From: Bombus terrestris
Taxonomy: Eukaryota > Arthropoda > Insecta > Hymenoptera > Apidae
Reading direction: 5' to 3'
DNA length: 64,000 bases
Assembly (NCBI RefSeq): GCF_910591885.1
Contig: NW_025963575.1
Span: 310,001 to 374,000, forward strand
Of this stretch, positions 10,221 through 22,200 are shown one piece after another (positions within the stretch are counted from its first letter, which is position 1; each line of letters opens with the position of its first letter). The notes under the pieces are model-generated. The model had not been told where the DNA came from. It ran no database searches and saw only the letters and a program-made list of their open reading frames with translations. A program made the position numbers and the translations under genes.

Positions 10221-13060
10221 CCACGGTGTAGAACGATGCCCAACGGTGTCCCACGTTGTCCAACGGTGTCCCACGTTGTCCAACGGAGTCCCACGTTGTC
10301 CCACGTTGTCCCACGTTGTCCCACGTTGTCCCACGATGTCCCACGTTGTCCCACGTTGTCCCACGTTGTCCCACGTTGTCCCACGTTGTCCCACGTTGTC
10401 CCACGGTGTCCAACGATGCCCAACGGTGTCCCACGTTGTCCAACGGTGTCCCACGTTGTCCCACGTTGTCCCACGATGTCCCACGTTGTCCCACGTTGTC
10501 CCACGTTGTCCCACGTTGTCCCACGTTGTCCCACGGTGTCCAACGATGTCCAACGGTGTCCCACGTTGTCCAACGGTGTCCCACGTTGTCCCACGTTGTC
10601 CCACGTTGTCCCACGTTGTCCCACGATGTCCCACGGTGTCCAACGATGTCCAACGGTGTCCCACGTTGTCCCACGTTGTCCCACGTTGTCCCACGTTGTT
10701 CCATGGTTTCCCACGTTGTCCCACGTTGTCCCACGTTGTCCCACGTTGTCCAACGATGTCCAACGGTGTCCAACGGTGTCCCACGTTGTCCCACGTTGTC
10801 TCACGTTGTCCCACGGTGTAGAACGATGCCCAACGGTGTCCCACGTTGTCCAACGGTATCCCACGTTGTCCAACGGTGTCCCACGTTGTCCCACGTTGTC
10901 CCACGGTGTCCAACGATGTCCAACGATGTCCAACGGTGTCCAACGGTGTCCCACGATGTCCACCGATGTCCAACGGTGTCCAACGGTGTCCAACGGTGTC
11001 CAACGGTGTCCCACGTTGTCCCACGTTGTCCCACGATGTCCCACGTTGTCCCACGTTGTCCCACGTTGTCCAACGATGTCCAACGGTGTCCCACGTTGTC
11101 CCACGTTGTCCCACGTTGTCCCACGTTGTCCCACGTTGTCCAACGATGTCCAACGGTGTCCCACGTTGTCCCACGTTGTCCCACGTTGTCCCACGTTGTC
11201 CCACGATGTCCCACGTTGTCCAACGATGTCCAACGGTGTCCCACGTTGTCCCACGTTGTCCTACGTTGTCCCACGTTGTCCCACGTTGTCCCACGTTGTC
11301 CCACGTCGTCCCACGTTGTCTCACGGTGTCCAACGGTGTCCCACGTTGTCCCACGTTGTCCCACGGTGTCCAACGATGTCCAACGGTGTCCAACGGTGTC
11401 CCACGGTGTCCAACGATGTCCAACGGTGTCCCACGTTGTCCCACGTTGTCCCACGTTGTCCCACGTTGTCCCACGTTGTCCCACGTTGTCCCACGTTGTC
11501 CCACGTTGTCCCACGTTGTCCCACGTTGTCCCACGTTGTCCCACGTTGTCCCACGTTGTCCCACGGTGTCCAACGATGTCCAACGATGTCCAACGGTGTC
11601 CCACGGTGTCCAACGGTGTCCAACGATGTCCAACGGTGTCCAACGGTGTCCCACGTTGTCCCACGTTGTCCCACGGTGTCCAACGATGTCCAACGGTGTC
11701 CCACGTTGTCCCACGTTGTCCCACGTTGTCCCACGTTGTTCCATGGTTTCCCACGTTGTCCCACGTTGTCCCACGTTGTCCCACGTTGTCCCACGTTGTC
11801 CAACGGTGTCCCACGGTGTCCAACGGTGTCCCACGTTGTCCCACGTTGTCCCACGTTGTCCCACGTTGTCCCACGTTGTCCCACGTTGTCCCACGTTGTC
11901 CCACGGTGTCCAACGGTGTCCAACGATGTCCAACGGTGTCCAACGGTGTCCCACGATGTCCACCGATGTCCAACGGTGTCCAACGGTGTCCAACGGTGTC
12001 CAACGGTGTCCAACGATGTCCAACGATGTCCAACGATGTCCAGCGGTGTCCAACGATGTCCAACGATGTCCAACGGTGTCCCACGACTTCCAACGATGTC
12101 CAACGATGTCCAACGGTGTCCAACGGTGTCCCACGTTGTCCCACGTTGTCCCACGTTGCCCCACGGTGTCCAACGATGTCCAACGGTGTCCCACGTTGTC
12201 CAACGGTGTCCCACGTTGTCCCACGTTGTCCCACGTTGTCCCACGATGTCCCACGTTGTCCCACGTTGTCCCACGTTGTCCCACGTTGTCCCACGTTGTC
12301 CCACGTTGTCCCACGTTGTCCCACGTTGTCCCACGTTGTCCCACGTTGTCCCACGTTGTCCCACGGTGTCCAACGGTGTCCAACGATGTCCAACGGTGTC
12401 CAACGGTGTCCCACGTTGTCCCACGTTGTCCCACGTTGTCCCACGGTGTCCAACGATGTCCAACGGTGTCCCACGTTGTCCCACGTTGTCCCACGTTGTC
12501 CCACGTTGTCCCACGTTGTCCCACGTTGTCCCACGGTGTCCAACGGTGTCCAACGGTGTCCCACGATGTCCACCGATGTCCAACGGTGTCCAACGGTGTC
12601 CAACGGTGTCCAACGGTGTCCAACGATGTCCAACGATGTCCAACGATGTCCAACGGTGTCCAACGATGTCCAACGATGTCCAACGGTGTCCCACGACGTC
12701 CAACGATGTCCAACGATGTCCAACGGTGTCCAACGGTGTCCCACGTTGTCCCACGTTGTCCCACGTTGTCCCACGGTGTCCAACGATGTCCAACGGTGTC
12801 CCACGTTGTCCAACGGTGTCCCACGTTGTCCCACGTTGTCCCACGTTGTCCCACGTTGTCCCACGATGTCCCACGTTGTCCCACGTTGTCCCCCGTTGTC
12901 CCACGTTGTCCCACGTTGTCCCACGTTGTCCCACGTTGTCCCACGTTGTCCCACGTTGTCCCACGTTGTCCCACGTTGTCCCACGGTGTCCAACGGTGTC
13001 CAACGATGTCCAACGGTGTCCAACGGTGTCCCACGTTGTCCCACGTTGTCCCACGTTGTC
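10221..13060 (+). repeat. 2.9-kb HOR, second tandem copy
   Basis: This copy directly follows the reference copy and matches it unit for unit through 12500: caacggagtc 10281, ccatggtttc 10701, stop pair 10811, caacggtatc 10851, ctacgttgtc 11261, tcacggtgtc 11321, ccatggtttc 11741, ccacgacttc 12081. From 12501 it departs from the reference copy and follows the 3301 sequence instead (offset 9200). The copy is therefore a mosaic of two HOR versions, as unequal exchange or gene conversion would give. It ends at the stop pair at 13061. Confidence 0.87.
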
Positions 13061-15760
13061 CCACGGTGTAGAACGATGCCCAACGGTGTCCCACGTTGTC
13101 CAACGGTGTCCCACGTTGTCCCACGTTGTCCCACGTTGTCCCACGGTGTCCAACGATGTCCAACGGTGTCCCACGTTGTCCCACGTTGTCCCACGTTGTC
13201 CCACGTTGTCCCACGTTGTCCCACGTTGTCCCACGGTGTCCAACGGTGTCCAACGGTGTCCCACGATGTCCACCGATGTCCAACGGTGTCCAACGGTGTC
13301 CAACGGTGTCCAACGGTGTCCAACGATGTCCAACGATGTCCAACGATGTCCAACGGTGTCCAACGATGTCCAACGATGTCCAACGGTGTCCCACGACGTC
13401 CAACGATGTCCAACGATGTCCAACGGTGTCCAACGGTGTCCCACGTTGTCCCACGTTGTCCCACGTTGTCCCACGGTGTCCAACGATGTCCAACGGTGTC
13501 CCACGTTGTCCAACGGTGTCCCACGTTGTCCCACGTTGTCCCACGTTGTCCCACGTTGTCCCACGATGTCCCACGTTGTCCCACGTTGTCCCCCGTTGTC
13601 CCACGTTGTCCCACGTTGTCCCACGTTGTCCCACGTTGTCCCACGGTGTCCAACGATGTCCAACGATGTCCAACGGTGTCCCACGGTGTCCAACGGTGTC
13701 CAACGATGTCCAACGGTGTCCAACGGTGTCCCACGTTGTCCCACGTTGTCCCACGGTGTCCAACGATGTCCAACGGTGTCCCACGTTGTCCCACGTTGTC
13801 CCACGTTGTCCCACGTTGTTCCATGGTTTCCCACGTTGTCCCACGTTGTCCCACGTTGTCCCACGTTGTCCCACGTTGTCCAACGGTGTCCCACGGTGTC
13901 CAACGGTGTCCCACGTTGTCCCACGTTGTCCCACGTTGTCCCACGTTGTCCCACGTTGTCCCACGTTGTCCCACGTTGTCCCACGGTGTCCAACGGTGTC
14001 CAACGATGTCCAACGGTGTCCAACGGTGTCCCACGATGTCCACCGATGTCCAACGGTGTCCAACGGTGTCCAACGGTGTCCAACGGTGTCCAACGATGTC
14101 CAACGATGTCCAACGATGTCCAGCGGTGTCCAACGATGTCCAACGATGTCCAACGGTGTCCCACGACTTCCAACGATGTCCAACGATGTCCAACGGTGTC
14201 CAACGGTGTCCCACGTTGTCCCACGTTGTCCCACGTTGCCCCACGGTGTCCAACGATGTCCAACGGTGTCCCACGTTGTCCAACGGTGTCCCACGTTGTC
14301 CCACGTTGTCCCACGTTGTCCCACGATGTCCCACGTTGTCCCACGTTGTCCCACGTTGTCCCACGTTGTCCCACGTTGTCCCACGTTGTCCCACGTTGTC
14401 CCACGTTGTCCCACGTTGTCCCACGTTGTCCCACGTTGTCCCACGGTGTCCAACGGTGTCCAACGATGTCCAACGGTGTCCAACGGTGTCCCACGTTGTC
14501 CCACGTTGTCCCACGTTGTCCCACGGTGTCCAACGATGTCCAACGGTGTCCCACGTTGTCCCACGTTGTCCCACGTTGTCCCACGGTGTCCAACGATGTC
14601 CAACGATGTCCAACGGTGTCCCACGGTGTCCCACGGTGTCCAACGATGTCCCACGTTGTCCCACGGTGTCCAACGGTGTCCAACGAAGTCCAACGGTGCC
14701 CAACGGTGTCCCACGATGTCCACCGATGTCCAACGGTGTCCAACGGTGTCCAACGGTGTCCAACGGTGTCCAACGATGTCCAACGATGTCCAACGATGTC
14801 CAACGGTGTCCAACGATGTCCAACGATGTCCAACGGTGTCCCACGATGTCCAACGATGTCCAACGATGTCCAACGGTGTCCAACGGTGTCCCACGTTGTC
14901 CCACGTTGTCCCACGTTGCCCCACGGTGTCCAACGATGTCCAACGGTGTCCCACGTTGTCCAACGGTGTCCCACGTTGTCCCACGTTGTCCCACGTTGTC
15001 CCACGTTGTCCCACGATGTCCCACGTTGTCCCACGTTGTCCCACGTTGTCCCACGTTGTCCCACGTTGTCCCACGTTGTCCCACGTTGTCCCACGTTGTC
15101 CCACGTTGTCCCACGTTGTCCCACGTTGTCCAACGGTGTCCAACGATGTCCAACGGTGTCCAACGGTGTCCCACGTTGTCCCACGTTGTCCCACGTTGTC
15201 CCACGGTGTAGAACGATGCCCAACGGTGTCCCACGTTGTCCAACGGTGTCCCACGTTGTCCAACGGAGTCCCACGTTGTCCCACGTTGTCCCACGTTGTC
15301 CCACGTTGTCCCACGATGTCCCACGTTGTCCCACGTTGTCCCACGTTGTCCCACGTTGTCCCACGTTGTCCCACGTTGTCCCACGGTGTCCAACGATGCC
15401 CAACGGTGTCCCACGTTGTCCAACGGTGTCCCACGTTGTCCCACGTTGTCCCACGATGTCCCACGTTGTCCCACGTTGTCCCACGTTGTCCCACGTTGTC
15501 CCACGTTGTCCCACGGTGTCCAACGATGTCCAACGGTGTCCCACGTTGTCCAACGGTGTCCCACGTTGTCCCACGTTGTCCCACGTTGTCCCACGTTGTC
15601 CCACGATGTCCCACGGTGTCCAACGATGTCCAACGGTGTCCCACGTTGTCCCACGTTGTCCCACGTTGTCCCACGTTGTTCCATGGTTTCCCACGTTGTC
15701 CCACGTTGTCCCACGTTGTCCCACGTTGTCCAACGATGTCCAACGGTGTCCAACGGTGTC
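13061..15760 (+). repeat. HOR third copy, truncated at a joint near 15760
   Basis: Bases 13061 to about 13640 match 17501 to about 18080 (offset 4440; ccccgttgtc at 13591 and 18031). From about 13640 to 15760 the segment matches 8.65-10.78 kb at offset 4990, later 4980: ccatggtttc 13821, ccacgacttc 14161, caacgaagtc 14681, stop pair 15201, caacggagtc 15261, ccatggtttc 15681. At 15760 the match to 10780 ends, and the next unit, ccacgtcgtc at 15761, corresponds to 11301. Confidence 0.85.
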
Positions 15761-17540
15761 CCACGTCGTCCCACGTTGTCTCACGGTGTCCAACGGTGTC
15801 CCACGTTGTCCCACGTTGTCCCACGGTGTCCAACGATGTCCAACGGTGTCCAACGGTGTCCCACGGTGTCCAACGATGTCCAACGGTGTCCCACGTTGTC
15901 CCACGTTGTCCCACGTTGTCCCACGTTGTCCCACGTTGTCCCACGTTGTCCCACGTTGTCCCACGTTGTCCCACGTTGTCCCACGTTGTCCCACGTTGTC
16001 CCACGTTGTCCCACGTTGTCCCACGGTGTCCAACGATGTCCAACGATGTCCAACGGTGTCCCACGGTGTCCAACGGTGTCCAACGATGTCCAACGGTGTC
16101 CAACGGTGTCCCACGTTGTCCCACGTTGTCCCACGGTGTCCAACGATGTCCAACGGTGTCCCACGTTGTCCCACGTTGTCCCACGTTGTCCCACGTTGTT
16201 CCATGGTTTCCCACGTTGTCCCACGTTGTCCCACGTTGTCCCACGTTGTCCCACGTTGTCCAACGGTGTCCCACGGTGTCCAACGGTGTCCCACGTTGTC
16301 CCACGTTGTCCCACGTTGTCCCACGTTGTCCCACGTTGTCCCACGTTGTCCCACGTTGTCCCACGGTGTCCAACGGTGTCCAACGATGTCCAACGGTGTC
16401 CAACGGTGTCCCACGATGTCCACCGATGTCCAACGGTGTCCAACGGTGTCCAACGGTGTCCAACGGTGTCCAACGATGTCCAACGATGTCCAACGATGTC
16501 CAGCGGTGTCCAACGATGTCCAACGATGTCCAACGGTGTCCCACGACTTCCAACGATGTCCAACGATGTCCAACGGTGTCCAACGGTGTCCCACGTTGTC
16601 CCACGTTGTCCCACGTTGCCCCACGGTGTCCAACGATGTCCAACGGTGTCCCACGTTGTCCAACGGTGTCCCACGTTGTCCCACGTTGTCCCACGTTGTC
16701 CCACGATGTCCCACGTTGTCCCACGTTGTCCCACGTTGTCCCACGTTGTCCCACGTTGTCCCACGTTGTCCCACGTTGTCCCACGTTGTCCCACGTTGTC
16801 CCACGGTGTCCAACGGTGTCCAACGATGTCCAACGGTGTCCAACGGTGTCCCACGTTGTCCCACGTTGTCCCACGTTGTCCCACGGTGTCCAACGATGTC
16901 CAACGGTGTCCCACGTTGTCCCACGTTGTCCCACGTTGTCCCACGTTGTCCCACGTTGTCCCACGTTGTCCCACGGTGTCCAACGGTGTCCAACGGTGTC
17001 CCACGATGTCCACCGATGTCCAACGGTGTCCAACGGTGTCCAACGGTGTCCAACGGTGTCCAACGATGTCCAACGATGTCCAACGATGTCCAACGGTGTC
17101 CAACGATGTCCAACGATATCCAACGGTGTCCCACGACGTCCAACGATGTCCAACGATGTCCAACGGTGTCCAACGGTGTCCCACGTTGTCCCACGTTGTC
17201 CCACGTTGCCCCACGGTGTCCAACGATGTCCAACGGTGTCCCACGTTGTCCAACGGTGTCCCACGTTGTCCCACGTTGTCCCACGTTGTCCCACGTTGTC
17301 CCACGATGTCCCACGTTGTCCCACGTTGTCCCCCGTTGTCCCACGTTGTCCCACGTTGTCCCACGTTGTCCCACGTTGTCCCACGTTGTCCCACGTTGTC
17401 CCACGTTGTCCCACGTTGTCCCACGGTGACCAACGGTGTCCAACGATGTCCAACGGTGTCCAACGGTGTCCCACGTTGTCCCACGTTGTCCCACGTTGTC
17501 CCACGGTGTAGAACGATGCCCAACGGTGTCCCACGTTGTC
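15761..17540 (+). repeat. HOR fourth copy, starting inside the unit
   Basis: The segment matches 11301-13060 at offset 4460, then 4440 after a run of A that is two units shorter. Landmarks: ccacgtcgtc 15761, tcacggtgtc 15781, ccatggtttc 16201, cagcggtgtc 16501, ccacgacttc 16541, stop pair 17501. It carries caacgatatc at 17111 and ccacggtgac at 17421. It is a copy joined in mid-unit to the previous one. Confidence 0.85.
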
Positions 17541-20030
17541 CAACGGTGTCCCACGTTGTCCCACGTTGTCCCACGTTGTCCCACGGTGTCCAACGATGTC
17601 CAACGGTGTCCCACGTTGTCCCACGTTGTCCCACGTTGTCCCACGTTGTCCCACGTTGTCCCACGTTGTCCCACGGTGTCCAACGGTGTCCAACGTTGTC
17701 CCACGATGTCCACCGATGTCCAACGGTGTCCAACGGTGTCCAACGGTGTCCAACGGTGTCCAACGATGTCCAACGATGTCCAACGATGTCCAACGGTGTC
17801 CAACGATGTCCAACGATGTCCAACGGTGTCCCACGACGTCCAACGATGTCCAACGATGTCCAACGGTGTCCAACGGTGTCCCACGTTGTCCCACGTTGTC
17901 CCACGTTGCCCCACGGTGTCCAACGATGTCCAACGGTGTCCCACGTTGTCCAACGGTGTCCCACGTTGTCCCACGTTGTCCCACGTTGTCCCACGTTGTC
18001 CCACGATGTCCCACGTTGTCCCACGTTGTCCCCCGTTGTCCCACGTTGTCCCACGTTGTCCCACGTTGTCCCACGTTGTCCCACGTTGTCCCACGTTGTC
18101 CCACGTTGTCCCACGTTGTCCCACGGTGACCAACGGTGTCCAACGATGTCCAACGGTGTCCAACGGTGTCCCACGTTGTCCCACGTTGTCCCACGTTGTC
18201 CCACGGTGTAGAACGATGCCCAACGGTGTCCCACGTTGTCCAACGGTGTCCCACGTTGTCCAACGGTGTCCCACGTTGTCCCACGTTGTCCCACGTTGTC
18301 CCACGTTGTCCCACGATGTCCCACGTTGTCCCACGTTGTCCCACGTTGTCCAACGGTGTCCCACGGTGTCCAACGGTGTCCCACGTTGTCCCACGTTGTC
18401 CCACGTTGTCCCACGTTGTCCCACGTTGTCCCACGTTGTCCCACGTTGTCCCACGGTGTCCAACGGTGTCCAACGATGTCCAACGGTGTCCCACGGTGTC
18501 CCACGATGTCCACCGATGTCCAACGGTGTCCAACGGTGTCCAACGGTGTCCAACGGTGTCCAACGATGTCCAACGATGTCCAACGATGTCCAACGGTGTC
18601 CAACGATGTCCAACGATGTCCAACGGTGTCCCACGATGTCCAACGATGTCCAACGATGTCCAACGGTGTCCAACGATGTCCAACGATGTCCAACGATGTC
18701 CAGCGGTGTCCAACGATGTCCAACGATGTCCAACGGTGTCCCACGACTTCCAACGATGTCCAACGATGTCCAACGGTGTCCAACGGTGTCCCACGTTGTC
18801 CCACGTTGTCCCACGTTGCCCCACGGTGTCCAACGATGTCCAACGGTGTCCCACGTTGTCCCACGGTGTCCAACGGTGTCCAACGATGTCCAACGGTGTC
18901 CAACGGTGTCCCACGTTGTCCCACGTTGTCCCACGTTGTCCCACGGTGTCCAACGATGTCCAACGGTGTCCCACGTTGTCCCACGTTGTCCCACGTTGTC
19001 CCACGTTGTCCCACGTTGTCCCACGTTGTCCCACGGTGTCCAACGGTGTCCAACGGTGTCCCACGATGTCCACCGATGTCCAACGGTGTCCAACGGTGTC
19101 CAACGGTGTCCAACGGTGTCCAACGATGTCCAACGATGTCCAACGATGTCCAACGGTGTCCAACGATGTCCAACGATGTCCAACGGTGTCCCACGACGTC
19201 CAACGATGTCCAACGATGTCCAACGGTGTCCAACGGTGTCCCACGTTGTCCCACGTTGTCCCACGTTGCCCCACGGTGTCCAACGATGTCCAACGGTGTC
19301 CCACGTTGTCCAACGGTGTCCCACGTTGTCCCACGTTGTCCCACGTTGTCCCACGTTGTCCCACGATGTCCCACGTTGTCCCACGTTGTCCCACGTTGTC
19401 CCACGTTGTCCCACGTTGTCCCACGTTGTCCCACGTTGTCCCACGTTGTCCCACGTTGTCCCACGTTGTCCCACGTTGTCCCACGGTGACCAACGGTGTC
19501 CAACGATGTCCAACGGTGTCCAACGGTGTCCCACGTTGTCCCACGTTGTCCCACGTTGTCCCACGGTGTAGAACGATGCCCAACGGTGTCCCACGTTGTC
19601 CAACGGTGTCCCACGTTGTCCAACGGTGTCCCACGTTGTCCCACGTTGTCCCACGTTGTCCCACGTTGTCCCACGATGTCCCACGTTGTCCCACGTTGTC
19701 CCACGTTGTCCAACGGTGTCCCACGGTGTCCAACGGTGTCCCACGTTGTCCCACGTTGTCCCACGTTGTCCCACGTTGTCCCACGTTGTCCCACGTTGTC
19801 CCACGTTGTCCCACGGTGTCCAACGGTGTCCAACGATGTCCAACGGTGTCCCACGGTGTCCCACGATGTCCACCGATGTCCAACGGTGTCCAACGGTGTC
19901 CAACGGTGTCCAACGGTGTCCAACGATGTCCAACGATGTCCAACGATGTCCAACGGTGTCAAACGATGTCCAACGATGTCCAACGGTGTCCCACGATGTC
20001 CAACGATGTCCAACGATGTCCAACGGTGTC
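17541..20030 (+). repeat. 1,130-bp segment duplicated at 1,360-bp spacing around an inserted block
   Basis: Bases 17541-18670 match 18901-20030 at offset 1360: stop pairs 18201 and 19561, ccacggtgac 18121 and 19481, caccgatgtc 17711 and 19071. Differences include caacgttgtc at 17691 against B, ccccgttgtc at 18031 against A, and aaacgatgtc at 19961, which I saw nowhere else. Between the arms, 18671-18900 (230 bp) carries the cagcggtgtc (18701) and ccacgacttc (18741) module of the 2.9-kb family. Confidence 0.86.
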
Positions 20031-22200
20031 CAACGGTGTCCCACGTTGTCCCACGTTGTCCCACGTTGTCCCACGGTGTCCAACGATGTCCAACGGTGTC
20101 CCACGTTGTCCAACGGTGTCCCACGTTGTCCCACGTTGTCCCACGTTGTCCCACGTTGTCCCACGATGTCCCACGTTGTCCCACGTTGTCCCACGTTGTC
20201 CCACGTTGTCCCACGTTGTCCCACGTTGTCCCACGTTGTCCCACGTTGTCCCACGTTGTCCCACGTTGTCCCACGTTGTCCCACGTTGTCCCACGATGTC
20301 CAACGGTGTCCAACGATGTCCAACGGTGTCCAACGGTGTCCCACGTTGTCCCACGTTGTCCCACGTTGTCCCACGGTGTAGAACGATGCCCAACGGTGTC
20401 CCACGTTGTCCAACGGTGTCCCACGTTGTCCAACGGTGTCCCACGTTGTCCCACGTTGTCCCACGTTGTCCCACGTTGTCCCACGTTGTCCCACGTTGTC
20501 CAACGGTGTCCCACGTTGTCCCACGTTGTCCCACGTTGTCCCACGTTGTCCCACGATGTCCCACGTTGTCCCACGTTGTCCCACGTTGTCCCACGTTGTC
20601 CCACGTTGTCCCACGGTGTCCAACGATGCCCAACGGTGTCCCACGGTGTCCAACGATGCCCAACGGTGTCCCACGTTGTCCAACGGTGTCCCACGTTGTC
20701 CCACGTTGTCCCACGTTGTCCCACGATGTCCCACGTTGTCCCACGTTGTCCCACGTTGTCCCACGTTGTCCCACGTTGTCCCACGTTGTCCCACGGTGTC
20801 CAACGATGCCCAACGGTGTCCCACGTTGTCCAACGGTGTCCCACGTTGTCCCACGTTGTCCCACGTTGTCCCACGTTGTCCCACGATGTCCCACGTTGTC
20901 CCACGTTGTCCCACGTTGTCCCACGTTGTCCCACGTTGTCCCACGGTGTCCAACGATGTCCAACGGTGTCCCACGTTGTCCAACGGTGTCCCACGTTGTC
21001 CCACGTTGTCCCACGTTGTCCCACGTTGTCCCACGATGTCCCACGGTGTCCAACGATGTCCAACGGTGTCCCACGTTGTCCCACGTTGTCCCACGTTGTC
21101 CCACGTTGTTCCATGGTTTCCCACGTTGTCCCACGTTGTCCCACGTTGTCCCACGTTGTCCAACGATGTCCAACGGTGTCCAATGGTGTCCCACGTTGTC
21201 CCACGTTGTCCCACGTTGTCCCACGGTGTAGAACGATGCCCAACGGTGTCCCACGTTGTCCAACGGTGTCCCACGTTGTCCAACGGTGTCCCACGTTGTC
21301 CCACGTTGTCCCACGTTGTCCCACGTTGTCCCACGTTGTCCAACGATGTCCAACGGTGTCCCACGTTGTCCCACGTTGTCCCACGTTGTCCCACGTTGTC
21401 CCACGTTGTCCCACGGTGTAGAACGATGCCCAACGGTGTCCAACGGTGTCCAACGGTGTCCAACGGTGTCCCACGTTGTCCCACGTTGTCCCACGATGTC
21501 CCACGTTGTCCCACGTTGTCCCACGTTGTCCAACGATGTCCAACGGTGTCCCACGTTGTCCCACGTTGTCCCACGTTGTCCCACGTTGTCCCACGTTGTC
21601 CAACGATGTCCAACGGTGTCCCACGTTGTCCCACGTTGTCCCACGTTGTCCCACGTTGTCCCACGATGTCCCACGTTGTCCAACGATGTCCAACGGTGTC
21701 CCACGTTGTCCCACGTTGTCCTACGTTGTCCCACGTTGTCCCACGGTGTCCAACGGTGTCCAACGATGTCCAACGGTGTCCCACGTTGTCCAACGGTGTC
21801 CAACGATGTCCAACGGTGTCCCACGGTGTCCCACGTTGTCCCACGTTGTCCCACGTTGTCCCACGTTGTCCCACGTTGTCCCACGTTGTTCAACGGTGTC
21901 CCACGGTGTCCAACGGTGTCCCACGTTGTCCCACGTTGTCCCACGTTGTCCCACGTTGTCCCACGTTGTCCCACGTTGTCCCACGGTGTCCCACGGTGTA
22001 GAACGATGCCCAACGTTGTCCCACGTTGTCCACCGGTGTCCCACGTTGTCCAACGGTGTCCCACGTTGTCCCACGTTGTCCCACGTTGTCCCACGTTGTC
22101 CCACGATGTCCCACGTTGTCCCACGTTGTCCCACGTTGTCCCACGTTGTCCCACGTTGTCCCACGTTGTCCCACGGTGTCCAACGATGCCCAACGGTGTC
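20031..22200 (+). repeat. 8-kb HOR segment, copy 1 (partner 28.4-30.2 kb)
   Basis: From the stop pair at 20371 to about 22200 this matches 28391-30220 at offset 8020. Supporting landmarks: stop pairs 21221, 21411 and 21991 (partners 29241, 29431, 30011), ccatggtttc 21111/29131, ctacgttgtc 21721/29741, ccacgttgtt before caacgg 21881/29901. The unit caatggtgtc occurs only at 21181 and 29201, a shared private change. Differences include units 20501, 21751 and 21821. The 300 bp before 20371 are ordinary units related to 28.1-28.4 kb, with a small indel. Confidence 0.88.

Noticed and set aside
1086..17429. 5,447-codon open frame on the + strand as a giant repeat protein gene
   Set aside because: All three frames of the strand give the same decapeptide, base changes fall equally at all codon positions, no unique N- or C-terminal sequence or promoter exists, and the frame ends at a common variant unit. 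It is a shadow of the repeat.
2121..19943. 5,940-codon open frame on the minus strand
   Set aside because: It has the same explanation: the reverse unit gacaacgtgg has no stop. The frame starts and ends only where variant units make TCA or CTA on the + strand.
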